From: a virus
Length of the DNA: 46,322 nucleotides
IMG/VR virus record: IMGVR_UViG_3300037961_002446
Span: 47,857 to 94,178 of that record
Reading direction: 5' to 3' (one strand)
The notes under the pieces are model-generated. The model was not told the DNA's origin. It was given only the letters and a program-made list of their open reading frames with translations, and made no database searches. Position 1 is the first letter of the stretch. The number at the start of each line of letters is the position of its first letter. This document shows, one piece after another, positions 10,593-19,341 of this stretch. The position numbers and the translations under genes were made by a program.

Positions 10593-12380
10593 TCATAGTA
10601 TAGACATACCTAGTTGTCTGTTAATTTTCTTATTTACCATTTCACCGACTTTATCCGCTATCCTTCTTAGTTCTGCATCAGAAGTATCTTTAGCGTTAAT
10701 TGTGATTTTGAAATTATTAGTAATAGAAGTTCCTCCGCTATTAGCAACTATCTTTTTACTGTCAGCATTACTATGGACTCTTGTTCCTTTCTTCATAGAA
10801 ACTAATTCAGGCCCTTTTTCTCCAACAACTGCTAATCCTCCTTTTGAAACACCACCCTCGCTAAAGCCGGGAATTTGCTTAATAATCCATTTACCTACTT
10901 TGTATAGAAGAATCCCAATACCAATAATCATAAGAATAGGTGCGCCCATAATTGCTGCTATAACCATTCCCAAAACAACTACAACTAACAATACTGTTTT
11001 AGCCACTTTATTACCGCTACTGTAAAACTTCTTAATCCATACCCAAAATTTATCCCATAATCCTACAACTAATTTAATTGCTAATACTCCAATAAATTGG
11101 ACTGCCGCCCAAATAAAAGCACCTGCTAATTGTAAAAGGCCTAGACCTAATGTTATCATAGAATCAATAGCACTATCTAAACTTCCATCACCAAAAAAGG
11201 CATTAAATATGCCACTAATGCCTTCCCAAATCATACCGAAGGCTTCTTGAATAAGCCCTAAAGGAACTTGAATTGCTTGCCAAGCAGTTGTAAGAGCATC
11301 TTTAATTACAGGCCCAACTGTTTTAACGATTAACAAAAGACCTAGAAGCGTTAGCATGGTGACCATAAAGAATTTACTTGCTCCCATTAAGACATTTTTT
11401 AGAACAGTTCCAATGCCGTTAAAGAGTTTGAGTGCTTTCTTTCTTAATTTACCCATTGGACTTTGCGCTTTGGCTTTTTCTAATTGCTTTGATAATCGCT
11501 TGCGTTCTTTTTTCGCTAATTCTAACTTTTTTTGGCGACCTCTAAATGTTTTAGACTGTTGGTTTCTATTCGCTACTGCTGTTTCAAACCTTTCTGTTTC
11601 AGCCCTAGTATAGTTTTTCTTTCCTTTACCTTCTTCGCTAAGTTTTCTAGCACTTTTAAGGCTGTGAGCCTCTTGGAGTCTTTCTAATTCCTTTTGAGCC
11701 TTTATTTGTTGTTCAATTTGTTTCTTTAGATTTTTTCTTGATTCCTTGTTTATTTTTTTATTTCTTTTCTTTTCGGCTTTAGCCATCGCTTTCTCATCGC
11801 CTTCAGGCCCAAAATCAAATTCAAGAGGCTTAAATCCTAATGTCTTTTTCCATATCTTACCCATAGTGGTAAGCGCATTATTCGCTCCTTCGCTTTGACC
11901 CTTGAATGCTCTCATTGTGCTTCCAAAGCCATTAAATGCAGTAGCGATTTTATTTACCATTCTAAACATACCGGGCGGTAAAAACCCATACATGAATCTA
12001 CGAGCAGAAACCGCTTCAATTCCAAATAGTCTTATTTTTTCACTTGTTCCTGTTAAGAAGTGAGCAAGGTATTCTAATCTTGTTCCGCCTTCATCAACAT
12101 AATCTCTCATAGATTTAAGACCTAATTTTAGAACATCACCATTCTTTGCTAAAGTATTATTTAGAATCTGAGTTCTTCTAAGTCCTTTTTCTTGGACTTT
12201 CTCTAAGTCTTTTTCAGCCGCAATTTGTTTTTCTTTTAATTTTAATGCTCTTTTTTCAAGCCTCTCATTGTTATCTCTAATTCTATTATATTCCATTAAT
12301 CTATTAGTTTGTGCTTCTATGGCCTCAGTCATCAATATCATTTGTTTTTTCAAAGGATTTAGATTGACTGTTCTTGCCAT
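10593..12380 (-). CDS. Tail tape measure protein
   Basis: About 595 residues. The N-terminal half is a highly charged Lys/Arg/Glu coiled coil. It is followed by hydrophobic segments at about residues 335-355, 407-440 and 460-494, and a C-terminal GGLAVVGEKGPELV segment that is a hallmark of many tape measure proteins. It lies downstream of the tail chaperone pair, as expected. I chose ATG 12380 (MARTV) because AGGTGA sits 5 bases upstream; a GTG at 12389 is possible but lacks a site. With the usual 0.15 nm per residue rule the tail would be near 90 nm (inference). The hydrophobic segments suggest it also contacts the host membrane during genome entry. Confidence 0.85.
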   Translation of the reverse strand: MARTVNLNPLKKQMILMTEAIEAQTNRLMEYNRIRDNNERLEKRALKLKEKQIAAEKDLEKVQEKGLRRTQILNNTLAKNGDVLKLGLKSMRDYVDEGGTRLEYLAHFLTGTSEKIRLFGIEAVSARRFMYGFLPPGMFRMVNKIATAFNGFGSTMRAFKGQSEGANNALTTMGKIWKKTLGFKPLEFDFGPEGDEKAMAKAEKKRNKKINKESRKNLKKQIEQQIKAQKELERLQEAHSLKSARKLSEEGKGKKNYTRAETERFETAVANRNQQSKTFRGRQKKLELAKKERKRLSKQLEKAKAQSPMGKLRKKALKLFNGIGTVLKNVLMGASKFFMVTMLTLLGLLLIVKTVGPVIKDALTTAWQAIQVPLGLIQEAFGMIWEGISGIFNAFFGDGSLDSAIDSMITLGLGLLQLAGAFIWAAVQFIGVLAIKLVVGLWDKFWVWIKKFYSSGNKVAKTVLLVVVVLGMVIAAIMGAPILMIIGIGILLYKVGKWIIKQIPGFSEGGVSKGGLAVVGEKGPELVSMKKGTRVHSNADSKKIVANSGGTSITNNFKITINAKDTSDAELRRIADKVGEMVNKKINRQLGMSIL

Positions 12381-12385
12381 GTCGC

Positions 12386-12966
12386 TCACCTTAACTTAGA
12401 AGCATTTTGCTTTTCAATTTTTTCCATTTCTTCTGCTTCCATTCTTTTTACCTCTCCGTGTATTCTTAGCATATCCTTTACCATTGATGCGGGCATAGCA
12501 TACACTTCAAGAGGGCTAATAGAAAAAGCCGTTGCTAATGTATAAACAACTAACTGAGAGGACAAGGAAACGGAACAATCACCGCCTCTTATTGCCCTCC
12601 GAACTAATCGTTTTTTTCCTCGTCCTCCTGATTATCTTCTAGAGGATTAGGGAGAATTTCCTTTAATTGGTTTCCAACATAAGGAGTTAATTTTAGAATA
12701 TCAATTGCTGAAAGTTGTGGTTCAGTTTTAACCACAAAGTTTTCTACCATATACCTAAACATAGCATTCAAATCAAGTTCAACATCTTGATTCTTAGCAT
12801 CTATTTTCATTAAAGTATTCATGGCTTTATCTACTTCAAGCCATGTAGGTTCTTTAATCCATACCTTTAGGTATTCATCTTGGTCGGGTGCTACTTTAAT
12901 ATAATGTAGCGTGGGTTCTGTTAATGCAAAAAGCACTTTCTTATCACTTACTATTTTCTTTTCCAT
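12386..12966 (-). CDS. Frameshifted tail assembly chaperone (G-T type fusion)
   Basis: Product of a -1 ribosomal frameshift at the slippery site 12610-12616. The first roughly 118 codons are those of the shorter chaperone; the ribosome then moves into the -1 frame at CGA (12610-12608) and reads 74 more codons to TGA at 12388-12386, giving about 193 residues. The extension reads like chaperone T domains: LATAFSISPLEVYAMPAS then a helix. It has no start codon of its own at the right place, yet is clearly coding. In lambda-type tails the G and GT proteins coat and load the tape measure protein, the next gene here. Frameshifting is inferred from sequence, not measured. Confidence 0.75.
12604..12966 (-). 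CDS. Tail assembly chaperone (G type, unshifted form)
   Basis: A 120-residue acidic helical protein ending in a Glu/Asp-rich tail that stops at TAG 12606-12604. Motifs such as WIKEPTWLEVDKAM are typical of tail tube chaperones (substrate-assigned small helical proteins upstream of the tape measure gene). ATG 12966 is preferred over GTG 12975 because GAAGGTGG lies 5 bases upstream. It is translated alone or, at lower rate, extended by frameshifting. Position between the major tail protein and tape measure genes matches the family. Confidence 0.75.
   Translation of the reverse strand: MEKKIVSDKKVLFALTEPTLHYIKVAPDQDEYLKVWIKEPTWLEVDKAMNTLMKIDAKNQDVELDLNAMFRYMVENFVVKTEPQLSAIDILKLTPYVGNQLKEILPNPLEDNQEDEEKND
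12610..12616 (-). promoter_or_regulatory. -1 ribosomal frameshift slippery heptamer A-AAA-AAC
   Basis: On the minus strand the zero frame reads GAA AAA AAC GAT TAG, so A-AAA-AAC lies in exactly the X-XXY-YYZ register for a -1 slip, two codons before the stop. After slippage the -1 frame stays open for 74 codons to a TGA that touches the tape measure start. This is the location of programmed frameshifts in tail chaperone genes of many tailed phages. I did not find a strong stem-loop or pseudoknot by eye. Confidence 0.75.
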
Positions 12967-13018
12967 GTTATCCACCTTCTATACCAACAAACAAACAAAC
13001 GGTGTTGGTGGAATATAA
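12967..13018 (-). other. 52-base intergenic stretch with GTTT repeats
   Basis: One of the longest gaps in the window, between the Lys-rich small gene and the chaperone gene. On the minus strand it contains TTATATT near its start, then three GTTT repeats, a short CCAAC / GTTGG inverted pair and the ribosome site of the chaperone. It could hold a weak promoter or an RNA structure that tunes chaperone translation. No firm evidence for either. Confidence 0.3.
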
Positions 13019-13144
13019 TCAAGATTCAGACTCTTTTTTAGGACTCTCTTTAGGAGTTTCCTTTTTAGCCTCCTTCTTGGGTTTTTTCTTAGGTTTATTG
13101 CTTTGAGAAACAATGCTTAGGTTCTTTTCATATGCAGATGGCAA
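13019..13144 (-). CDS. Small Lys/Pro/Glu-rich protein (41 aa)
   Basis: Short gene fitted between the major tail protein and the chaperone. It begins PSAYEKNLSIV and continues as a disordered tail of KPKKKPKKEAKK type. The preferred start is TTG at 13144 because GGGGTGAT lies 4 bases upstream; an in-frame GTG at 13153 overlaps the previous stop (GTGA) and is the alternative. The coding frame is supported by tight spacing and by the Lys bias without stops. Its role is unknown; a very short basic protein in a tail cassette might be a chaperone accessory or bind nucleic acid. Confidence 0.45.
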   Translation of the reverse strand: MPSAYEKNLSIVSQSNKPKKKPKKEAKKETPKESPKKESES

Positions 13145-13149
13145 AGTAA

Positions 13150-14952
13150 TCACCCCTGTAGAACCCAATGGGTTTTGACTGTGCAAGTGCCTAGATTTCT
13201 TGGAGTGACTGTAGCCTCAACTGCAATCGGCCCTTTATCTTCGGCAATTGGGAAATTATTAGCAGTAATGAAGTAGTCTGTAAAGGTTAGATTAATTTCT
13301 TCACCGTTAGCCTTAGCAAATTTCAACTCTATTGTTTGATGGTTGTCTTCGCTATCATTTAGTAATGCTTCGTATAGTGCATTATCTGTTACATGGCCTG
13401 TAAACTGAATCTCATATGTTCTTTGAGCAGGTATGGCCTCTTGGATATTTTTGTTTCCTACTCCCAAGAATCTTTTATCTGCTAAGTTATTATTCATGGT
13501 TAGAGTCAAAGAAGCAATCTTAAGGAAATCTTGTCCTAGAACCTTAAATGTCCCATCTGAGAAAAAGAAAGGTTCACGCATCTCATCTGAATTTGTAGAA
13601 GACTCATAATTAAAGAAAGTAGTTTCGTTAGATACACCTGCCCTTGCATCATAACTTTCATCTCTTTCTAATGAATGAACATTACGAGTATTTACTTCTA
13701 GAGTCATTTTAACTTCTTCATTTTCATTAGCAGTTATTGATAGAGTGTTCACTCTATTACCTCTTGCGATTTGAATGAAGTTTTTATCGGCTGACTGTGT
13801 AAATACTAGAGTAGTAGAAGCATTAGTCTTAGCCGCATTTCTATTCAAAGTGATTTGTGTTGCACTATCAATAGTAAGTATTCTAGTGTCTGATAGAAGT
13901 TCAGCAGAAGAAACAAACATTCCTACTTCTAAATTATCAGTAGAAGAAACAGTTGCAGTAGGAGAACCCGCAGTTGTCGCACTAGAACTTAAAGAAATAG
14001 CAGCATTACCTGTTCTAAAGGTATTTGTAGAAGTATGTAGTTTGCTAAAACTTTGTTCAAGAGCAAAAGATGGTAGCAAATCTCCATTTTGTTCTGCAAA
14101 GGTATAGGTGATTGCGTCTGTAATTGATGTTGTTCCACTTGGGCGTGTTAATGTTATCATATCCGCTAATGTGTTTAGATGAGGAGAAACAGGAGGATTA
14201 AATTTTTCAGCATTTGTTCTGTGGAAAAGTGGGCCTGTTTCACTAACTCCTGCAATATCAACTGTTGCAGGTAGTCCTGAAACTCCTGTTCCTTCAATAA
14301 AGATTTTATTGTTATCTGCACTACCACCTACTGCATAGATACTAGGAGTTCCACCACCAACTGCCGAAGCAGTAGCGTTTACATTTGTGCATTTTCCTAA
14401 GAAGTAATATAGCCATGCTCCATGATTAGCAACGATTCCTATACTACCTCCTGAAAAACTAGTAATTCCCTTATATTGGTAGGTCATGTTTCTTGTTCCG
14501 CCCAATGAAAGATTAACAGGCTTATTTTCTATTTCTGTTGTTGGGAAACTAACTGTTTCAGTAATTCCTAGCCATTCATCAGCAAGTAGTCTTTTTACAG
14601 TTGTATCTGCTAAAGGAGCAGGAACAGGTGCGCCATATGATTTAATGACGAAGTAATCCCCTGAAATAGGGGCTACGGAAGGAGTAAAAGTAATGGCATT
14701 AGAAGTATTGCTTTGTATTCTATGGGTGCTTTGTTTTGCATTATTACCATTATATCTTTCAATTAAACAACCTGTGTATAGGTTATTTACTAAAAGAAAA
14801 TTAGTAGTAAAGGCGGAATCTACATCAATAGAACTCAAACTAGTTCCATCAAATGCTCCTCCTCCTGTTTGTGTTCCACCAACATAAATATCATTTTCTG
14901 GTATAAATGTTATACTTGTTCCGCTTCCTAAAAATATATCTGTATTTGCCAT
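13150..14952 (-). CDS. Major tail (tube) protein with inserted Ig-like domain
   Basis: A 600-residue Thr/Ser/Asn/Gly-rich beta protein located between the tail terminator and the chaperone/tape measure genes, the standard place of the tube protein. The N-terminus (DIFLGSGTSITFIPEND) and the C-terminal strands after residue 500 look like a tube subunit. Residues about 319-387 form a small repeat-like beta module (TVSSTDNLEVGMFVSS...) also found in the connector protein at 15700-17013. It is longer than ordinary tube proteins (150-250 aa), consistent with decoration domains on the tail surface. The assignment rests on order plus composition. Confidence 0.7.
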   Translation of the reverse strand: MANTDIFLGSGTSITFIPENDIYVGGTQTGGGAFDGTSLSSIDVDSAFTTNFLLVNNLYTGCLIERYNGNNAKQSTHRIQSNTSNAITFTPSVAPISGDYFVIKSYGAPVPAPLADTTVKRLLADEWLGITETVSFPTTEIENKPVNLSLGGTRNMTYQYKGITSFSGGSIGIVANHGAWLYYFLGKCTNVNATASAVGGGTPSIYAVGGSADNNKIFIEGTGVSGLPATVDIAGVSETGPLFHRTNAEKFNPPVSPHLNTLADMITLTRPSGTTSITDAITYTFAEQNGDLLPSFALEQSFSKLHTSTNTFRTGNAAISLSSSATTAGSPTATVSSTDNLEVGMFVSSAELLSDTRILTIDSATQITLNRNAAKTNASTTLVFTQSADKNFIQIARGNRVNTLSITANENEEVKMTLEVNTRNVHSLERDESYDARAGVSNETTFFNYESSTNSDEMREPFFFSDGTFKVLGQDFLKIASLTLTMNNNLADKRFLGVGNKNIQEAIPAQRTYEIQFTGHVTDNALYEALLNDSEDNHQTIELKFAKANGEEINLTFTDYFITANNFPIAEDKGPIAVEATVTPRNLGTCTVKTHWVLQG

Positions 14953-14980
14953 ATTAATCTCCCCCTTCCTAACTTACTTA

Positions 14981-15514
14981 CTAGGGAATACTTACTGCGT
15001 GTCTTTTTGCTTCTAAATTTATTTTATATCCAAAGAGTCTTTTTGCTCGGTCATTACTTTCATTTCTAGAACCTAAGAAGAATTGTGTAAATCTTGTTCC
15101 ATCTGATGCAGTATAACCTCGCCTATTACTCTCAACCACTCTAGTTAGTATCAAGTATATAGCCCTTAGCCTGTCTTTGCCGTATGAAGCATCTAATCCT
15201 GAACGCTCATCATGAAGCACTCTAATATGAATAGTAAATGAATAAACCTCATTTTTAATATCGTAATGAATAGTCGGATAAGTTATATTCTGTGAATCCT
15301 CAAATATAACTATTGTAGCAGGTGAACGGCTTAAATCAACTCTAACACCTTTATTAGCAGTAGTAGTTCTAATATCAATAATATCAGGAGTAATAGCGTG
15401 TGTAGCGTTTATCTTTCCTTCATTAACTAATTCTTGAGTCGCTTGACTCCAAGTTTTACCTAGAGAAGAATCCGTATTGGTCAGCATATCTATTACTAGG
15501 CTAACTTCGTCCAT
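14981..15514 (-). CDS. Tail terminator / tail completion protein
   Basis: A 177-residue protein with alternating strands and a helix: an acidic N-terminal helix, a strand VRVDLSRSPATIVIFED, another strand YSFTIHIRVLHDE and a helix DRLRAIYLILTRVVESNRR. This alpha/beta order and its position just before the tube gene match tail terminator proteins (gpU-like / HK97 gp10-neighbour type) that cap the tail and join it to the head. It overlaps the upstream 64-residue gene by 19 bases. ATG follows GGAGGG. Moderate certainty. Confidence 0.6.
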   Translation of the reverse strand: MDEVSLVIDMLTNTDSSLGKTWSQATQELVNEGKINATHAITPDIIDIRTTTANKGVRVDLSRSPATIVIFEDSQNITYPTIHYDIKNEVYSFTIHIRVLHDERSGLDASYGKDRLRAIYLILTRVVESNRRGYTASDGTRFTQFFLGSRNESNDRAKRLFGYKINLEAKRHAVSIP

Positions 15515-15690
15515 TTTACAATGCCCTCCAATACCTTATCTTCAATATATTTCTCTACTGCTTCTTGTATAAATTTAGCCTGTTCTTCTTCGCTAAACGA
15601 AATATCTATTCCTAGATTTTCAGATAATTGTTTCATAGCCAAGTTTCTTTCTTCTTGGATTCTGATTATTTCTTCAATCGCTTCAATCAT
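15496..15690 (-). CDS. Small helical protein in neck cluster (64 aa)
   Basis: Short, strongly helical acidic protein (IEEIIRIQEERNLAMKQL then a second helix EEEQAKFIQEAVEKYIEDK). It lies between the connector and the tail terminator. No family recognised; the place fits a small head-tail joining factor. ATG 15690 follows GAGG with normal spacing, and its end overlaps the terminator start, which supports it as real. Confidence 0.5.
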   Translation of the reverse strand: MIEAIEEIIRIQEERNLAMKQLSENLGIDISFSEEEQAKFIQEAVEKYIEDKVLEGIVKWTKLA

Positions 15691-15699
15691 GACAATGCC

Positions 15700-17013
15700 T
15701 CAGATAAGATAAACAATATCGCTCTTTCCTTTTAGAATATCCATTCCCTCTTTACGAAGAATATCATATTTTTCTTTGGTAGATATATTTCCGCCTGTTT
15801 CTGTAATGAGAACGCTTTGGTCGTCATGTCTTAGAATTTCAGCACACACTAACTTAGTTGTGGCCTCATGTATAGCAGAAGGAACTCTTGAAGAACCTGC
15901 TAAGAAAGAAACGATAACCGAGTTATTGGTATGATATGGGTATTCTTGAAGGAAAAAGATTCTACCTTCTTCTCCAAGTAGCCAATAATCATTAAGCCTT
16001 CCATGTGTTTCTTTGTCAGTAAATGGAGTGACTTGACACGCACCATTAATTCCTGATGAAGAAGTAAATGTTAGAGTATTAGTTCCTGCTGATGCAGTTG
16101 CGCTTAACTCAATAGTAGTGGAGTTGGTTATAGAAGAAATAGTTGTTCCTGCTGATATACCTGTTCCTGAAACTTCCATACCAACAGATAATTTAGAAGA
16201 ATCTACTACAGTTAATGTGGTAGTATCGTTTGCGGTGCAAGACTGTTTAGTAGATACTTTGATAACACAATCAGTTCCATCATCTCCTGATAGTAGAGAA
16301 GAAATGAATATTGTAGTTCCATCTTGTGTATCTTTTTGAGCAAAAAAGAAATCCGAAACAGATAATGTGGTTGCTTGGCCATTAGAATCTACTCCAAGTA
16401 GGGCTTTTGCGTCAGTAGCGTTAGTAAATTGTGAGGTTTTTGGGTATTCTTCATTCACTAATGCAGTAATTTCATCGTTGGTAGTCTTAATGCCAAAGGT
16501 ATTACAAAACTCATCGTTGCCGATATTGGAAATATCATTTTCACTATTCATGGTAAAAGAAATTGAACTATTCGGCAACTCCAAAGTAATAGAATGTAAG
16601 TCCCTATAATTATCTAGAAGTTTTATTTTTGCTTGAGCCGAAGCAATCTCAATATAATTACTCCCATTCCAAACTTGTAGAGAAACAACTTTTCTAACTT
16701 TCATCTTAGTTAATTGAACAAATCCTACATATCCCCCATAAAGAACAAAGCCCGGTGCATTTCTGTATTCAAAACTATGAATCTCTTGTTTTGTTAGAAT
16801 AGGCCTGTAGGAACGCTTTGCTTTATCGTCTACAATTCCCTCTACTCTCTTGATAATATTACCCACTTGAGCAAGAGTAGGATATGTAGAAACAGAAAAC
16901 TGTGGAATCTGTAGCATATTAGCGACTTCTGTAGCATTAGTGTAAAATCCTCTACCTTCTGAGTAGTTAGGATTTATTTCTGTATAGTCGCTTGGTGATG
17001 CAGTAATTCCCAA
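15700..17013 (-). CDS. Head-tail connector / adaptor protein with inserted Ig-like domain
   Basis: A 437-residue protein. Its N-terminal region (PTLAQVGNIIKRVEGIVDDKAKRSYRP-type helices, broken here for length) and its C-terminal helix HEATTKLVCAEILRHDD resemble head-tail adaptor proteins of the gp6/gp15 type that sit below the portal. Residues about 252-318 hold a beta module (LSVGMEVSGTGISAGTTISS, ...) like the one in the major tail protein, inserted into the adaptor. Start is TTG 17013, with GGAGAGTGAT three bases upstream. Order head - connector - terminator - tube supports the call. Confidence 0.6.
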   Translation of the reverse strand: MGITASPSDYTEINPNYSEGRGFYTNATEVANMLQIPQFSVSTYPTLAQVGNIIKRVEGIVDDKAKRSYRPILTKQEIHSFEYRNAPGFVLYGGYVGFVQLTKMKVRKVVSLQVWNGSNYIEIASAQAKIKLLDNYRDLHSITLELPNSSISFTMNSENDISNIGNDEFCNTFGIKTTNDEITALVNEEYPKTSQFTNATDAKALLGVDSNGQATTLSVSDFFFAQKDTQDGTTIFISSLLSGDDGTDCVIKVSTKQSCTANDTTTLTVVDSSKLSVGMEVSGTGISAGTTISSITNSTTIELSATASAGTNTLTFTSSSGINGACQVTPFTDKETHGRLNDYWLLGEEGRIFFLQEYPYHTNNSVIVSFLAGSSRVPSAIHEATTKLVCAEILRHDDQSVLITETGGNISTKEKYDILRKEGMDILKGKSDIVYLI

Positions 17014-17017
17014 TTAA

Positions 17018-18679
17018 TCACTCTCCTACAGAAACTCCTTGTCTAGTTAGTTTTCTTACTCTAACCTTGAATCTATCAATGTGGGTCTTGATAGGATTAT
17101 TCATTCCTGTAGAGCCACCGCCTCTATTATATGGGCTGAAATCAAAATAACCATGCCCTGTGACAAAGTATTCACATTGTAATTTAGCCTGTCCTAGACT
17201 GTCGTTCATGAAAGCCAAAGGTAATGCTTCTGCTACATCTACAAAGTCTTCAAAGTCTTCGGGCTTTCGTATAGATACAAGGTCTAAACCTGAATCTGTT
17301 TCTCTAACTTCTTTGACTTTGTATTCTTTATTCTTATCAAGTTCTTCTGCTTCGGCTCTTGTTAGAGGCCTATATTCGCCCTTTTCTTTATCAAATACTT
17401 CAAAGAATAAATCAGGTCTATCTACTGCTTCACGCATAGGAATCTTCTCACCGTCTATTTCTGTAAACTGTGGATTACCTTCATCGTCTGTGATAATCTT
17501 TCCTTCTTTCTTAGAATCTCTTAGTGCTTTATCGGCCTTTTTCCAATAGTTGAAGAATTTGCCCTTAGAACGAGTTGTTGTTTTTACATTACATTCCACT
17601 ACTACTGTCTTTACAGTTTCTAAGTCATTCATTATTTCTTCAACAGGCTTAAACAACTTGTCTTTATTTGACTCAACCCACTTTTCTAGTAGTTGTTCAA
17701 ACTGAGCAGTAGCGTTAAATGTTCCCAAATTAGACTTACCTTCTCCGTAAATACCGAAGGAAACTATGTCATATTCTTTACCGTCATAAGAAAACTTCTT
17801 GTTAGTTTTTCTTTTATCAGCCTTTACTCCTGCTATCATGGCTGCTACTGCTGCTAATTCTTCTCCTTCAAACAAATTAGTAATGCTTGTAGGATTATCT
17901 CCCTCTCTAACCATTATACTATCAAAGGCTTTCTTTTGATATTCTTCTAATCCCTTTATCTGTATAGGGAAATCAAAGAGTTTTCTCATGACTTTTGCTT
18001 TAGAATGTCCTTTAGTAATATATCTAGCAGACCTAACTCCTTTCTCTTTAATGTATTTTGATTTTTCATCGGCTATTTTTTCAGCAGATTCAGGAGGGAT
18101 TTCAATAACGGCATTATGTTCTACATCTTTATTATTGCTTGAACTGTAAGAATAGTTCCCGCTAGGCATTTGGTCTTTTTCAGACCAAGATTCTCTAAAT
18201 ACAAATTCTCCCTCAAGACCAATATCTTTGAATTTCTTTAAGAAAGGAAATGGAGGAATCTTATCTAAATCTCTACCAAATCTCATAAAAGAAAAACCAA
18301 CAATATCATTGGTAATTTGACTGTCTTTGGCTAATTGTGCTAGAGTAATTTTCATTAATTCCTCTTTGCTCTTTTGTTTTGCTTTACCGCTAGGGTCTTT
18401 TTCTAGAAGCCTATTGAATCCTTCTCCTTCTTGTAGAAAATTATACGCATTACCTGACATTACTTCATCAAACATAGCATCTATATGTTGCATAAGCAAA
18501 TCTTCTTGGTCTTTTCTTCTAGCAGACCTTTTTGCTATTCTTAGATTTGTTAGGAATCTTTCGTTTGATTTTGTTCCTTGAGCAGGAATTAGATATTGTT
18601 CTAATTGTTGCTTAAGTTCTTCTTTATCCGCAGGTAAAGATTTAGGGATTGTTCCCCATTCAAACGATATGTCCTCCAA
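17018..18679 (-). CDS. Unidentified neck-region protein (553 aa)
   Basis: I do not recognise this family. The protein is Lys/Glu-rich with mixed helices in the first 330 residues, including the basic helix IAKRSARRKDQEDLL, and a C-terminal beta part (residues about 480-553: LQCEYFVTGHGYFDFSPYN then basic RVRKLTRQG). It starts with TTG at 18679, preceded by AGGTGAG. Position between the Gln-rich protein and the head-tail adaptor suggests a structural or head-completion role. No membrane segment, no enzyme motif. Confidence 0.45.
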   Translation of the reverse strand: MEDISFEWGTIPKSLPADKEELKQQLEQYLIPAQGTKSNERFLTNLRIAKRSARRKDQEDLLMQHIDAMFDEVMSGNAYNFLQEGEGFNRLLEKDPSGKAKQKSKEELMKITLAQLAKDSQITNDIVGFSFMRFGRDLDKIPPFPFLKKFKDIGLEGEFVFRESWSEKDQMPSGNYSYSSSNNKDVEHNAVIEIPPESAEKIADEKSKYIKEKGVRSARYITKGHSKAKVMRKLFDFPIQIKGLEEYQKKAFDSIMVREGDNPTSITNLFEGEELAAVAAMIAGVKADKRKTNKKFSYDGKEYDIVSFGIYGEGKSNLGTFNATAQFEQLLEKWVESNKDKLFKPVEEIMNDLETVKTVVVECNVKTTTRSKGKFFNYWKKADKALRDSKKEGKIITDDEGNPQFTEIDGEKIPMREAVDRPDLFFEVFDKEKGEYRPLTRAEAEELDKNKEYKVKEVRETDSGLDLVSIRKPEDFEDFVDVAEALPLAFMNDSLGQAKLQCEYFVTGHGYFDFSPYNRGGGSTGMNNPIKTHIDRFKVRVRKLTRQGVSVGE

Positions 18680-18691
18680 AACTACTCACCT

Positions 18692-19339
18692 TCACATTAG
18701 CCATTTAGCCCAAGCCGCACCTTTCTGTATGGCACTACCTAAACCTAATCCGCTTTGTGGAGGTTCGTAAGACATTTGGCCTTGAGCATCTATCCAATAT
18801 GGACGACCATAACCATCTGTTCCACTAGGAGGAATAGGATAACCACTACCATTATTCATAGCACCCTGCATTTGATTGTATTGTTGCATATTACCTGTTA
18901 GTCCTGCAATTGCCGCACCTGCGGTTGGTTGAGCCATTCCGCCACTAAATCCTTGAGATTCTAGATATTGTTGTTTAGCCATCTTTCTTTGCATTACTAC
19001 TTCTGTATTGATAGCCGCACCTAGAATCTTTTGAATATCTAAATCAATATTTTCTTGAGTAATTCTCTCAAATTCTCTCATAGCATCAGCATTAATTGAG
19101 ATAGTATTTCCTGATTGAGTAAATTGTAGTTTACCTAGCATCTGTGAAACTACTCTTTCAATAACATCTTCCATGAGTTTTTCTAGAGCATTAAGGAACA
19201 TTTCACCATGATATTGGAAGAATTCTTCTACATGGTTTTCCTGTAAAGACAATAGATTATTCATTGATTTGAATTGTTGGTCGCCTTGTGCTTGAACTGC
19301 GCCCAAAACTGTTCCATTACTTGTTCCTAATAGTCCCAT
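18692..19339 (-). CDS. Helical protein with Gln/Gly-rich C-terminus (215 aa)
   Basis: The first 125 residues are long amphipathic helices (NHVEEFFQYHGEMFLNALEK, then EKLMEDVIERVVSQML). The last 90 residues are Gly/Gln/Pro/Ser-rich and probably disordered (NMQQYNQMQGAMNNGSG), ending in a short helix AAWAKWLM. No known family recognised. It lies two bases downstream of the zinc protein and upstream of the 553-residue protein; ATG follows GAGGAG. It may be an assembly or neck protein; function not assigned. Confidence 0.45.
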   Translation of the reverse strand: MGLLGTSNGTVLGAVQAQGDQQFKSMNNLLSLQENHVEEFFQYHGEMFLNALEKLMEDVIERVVSQMLGKLQFTQSGNTISINADAMREFERITQENIDLDIQKILGAAINTEVVMQRKMAKQQYLESQGFSGGMAQPTAGAAIAGLTGNMQQYNQMQGAMNNGSGYPIPPSGTDGYGRPYWIDAQGQMSYEPPQSGLGLGSAIQKGAAWAKWLM

Positions 19340-19341
19340 AT

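Noticed and set aside
10567-11025. Plus-strand open frame of 152 codons
   Set aside because: Lies wholly opposite the tape measure gene; hydrophobic and low-complexity, mirroring the membrane segments of the real gene; no ribosome site.
17160-17549. Plus-strand open frame of 129 codons
   Set aside because: Antisense to the 553-residue gene; Ser-rich composition is the expected mirror of Glu/Lys-rich coding DNA.
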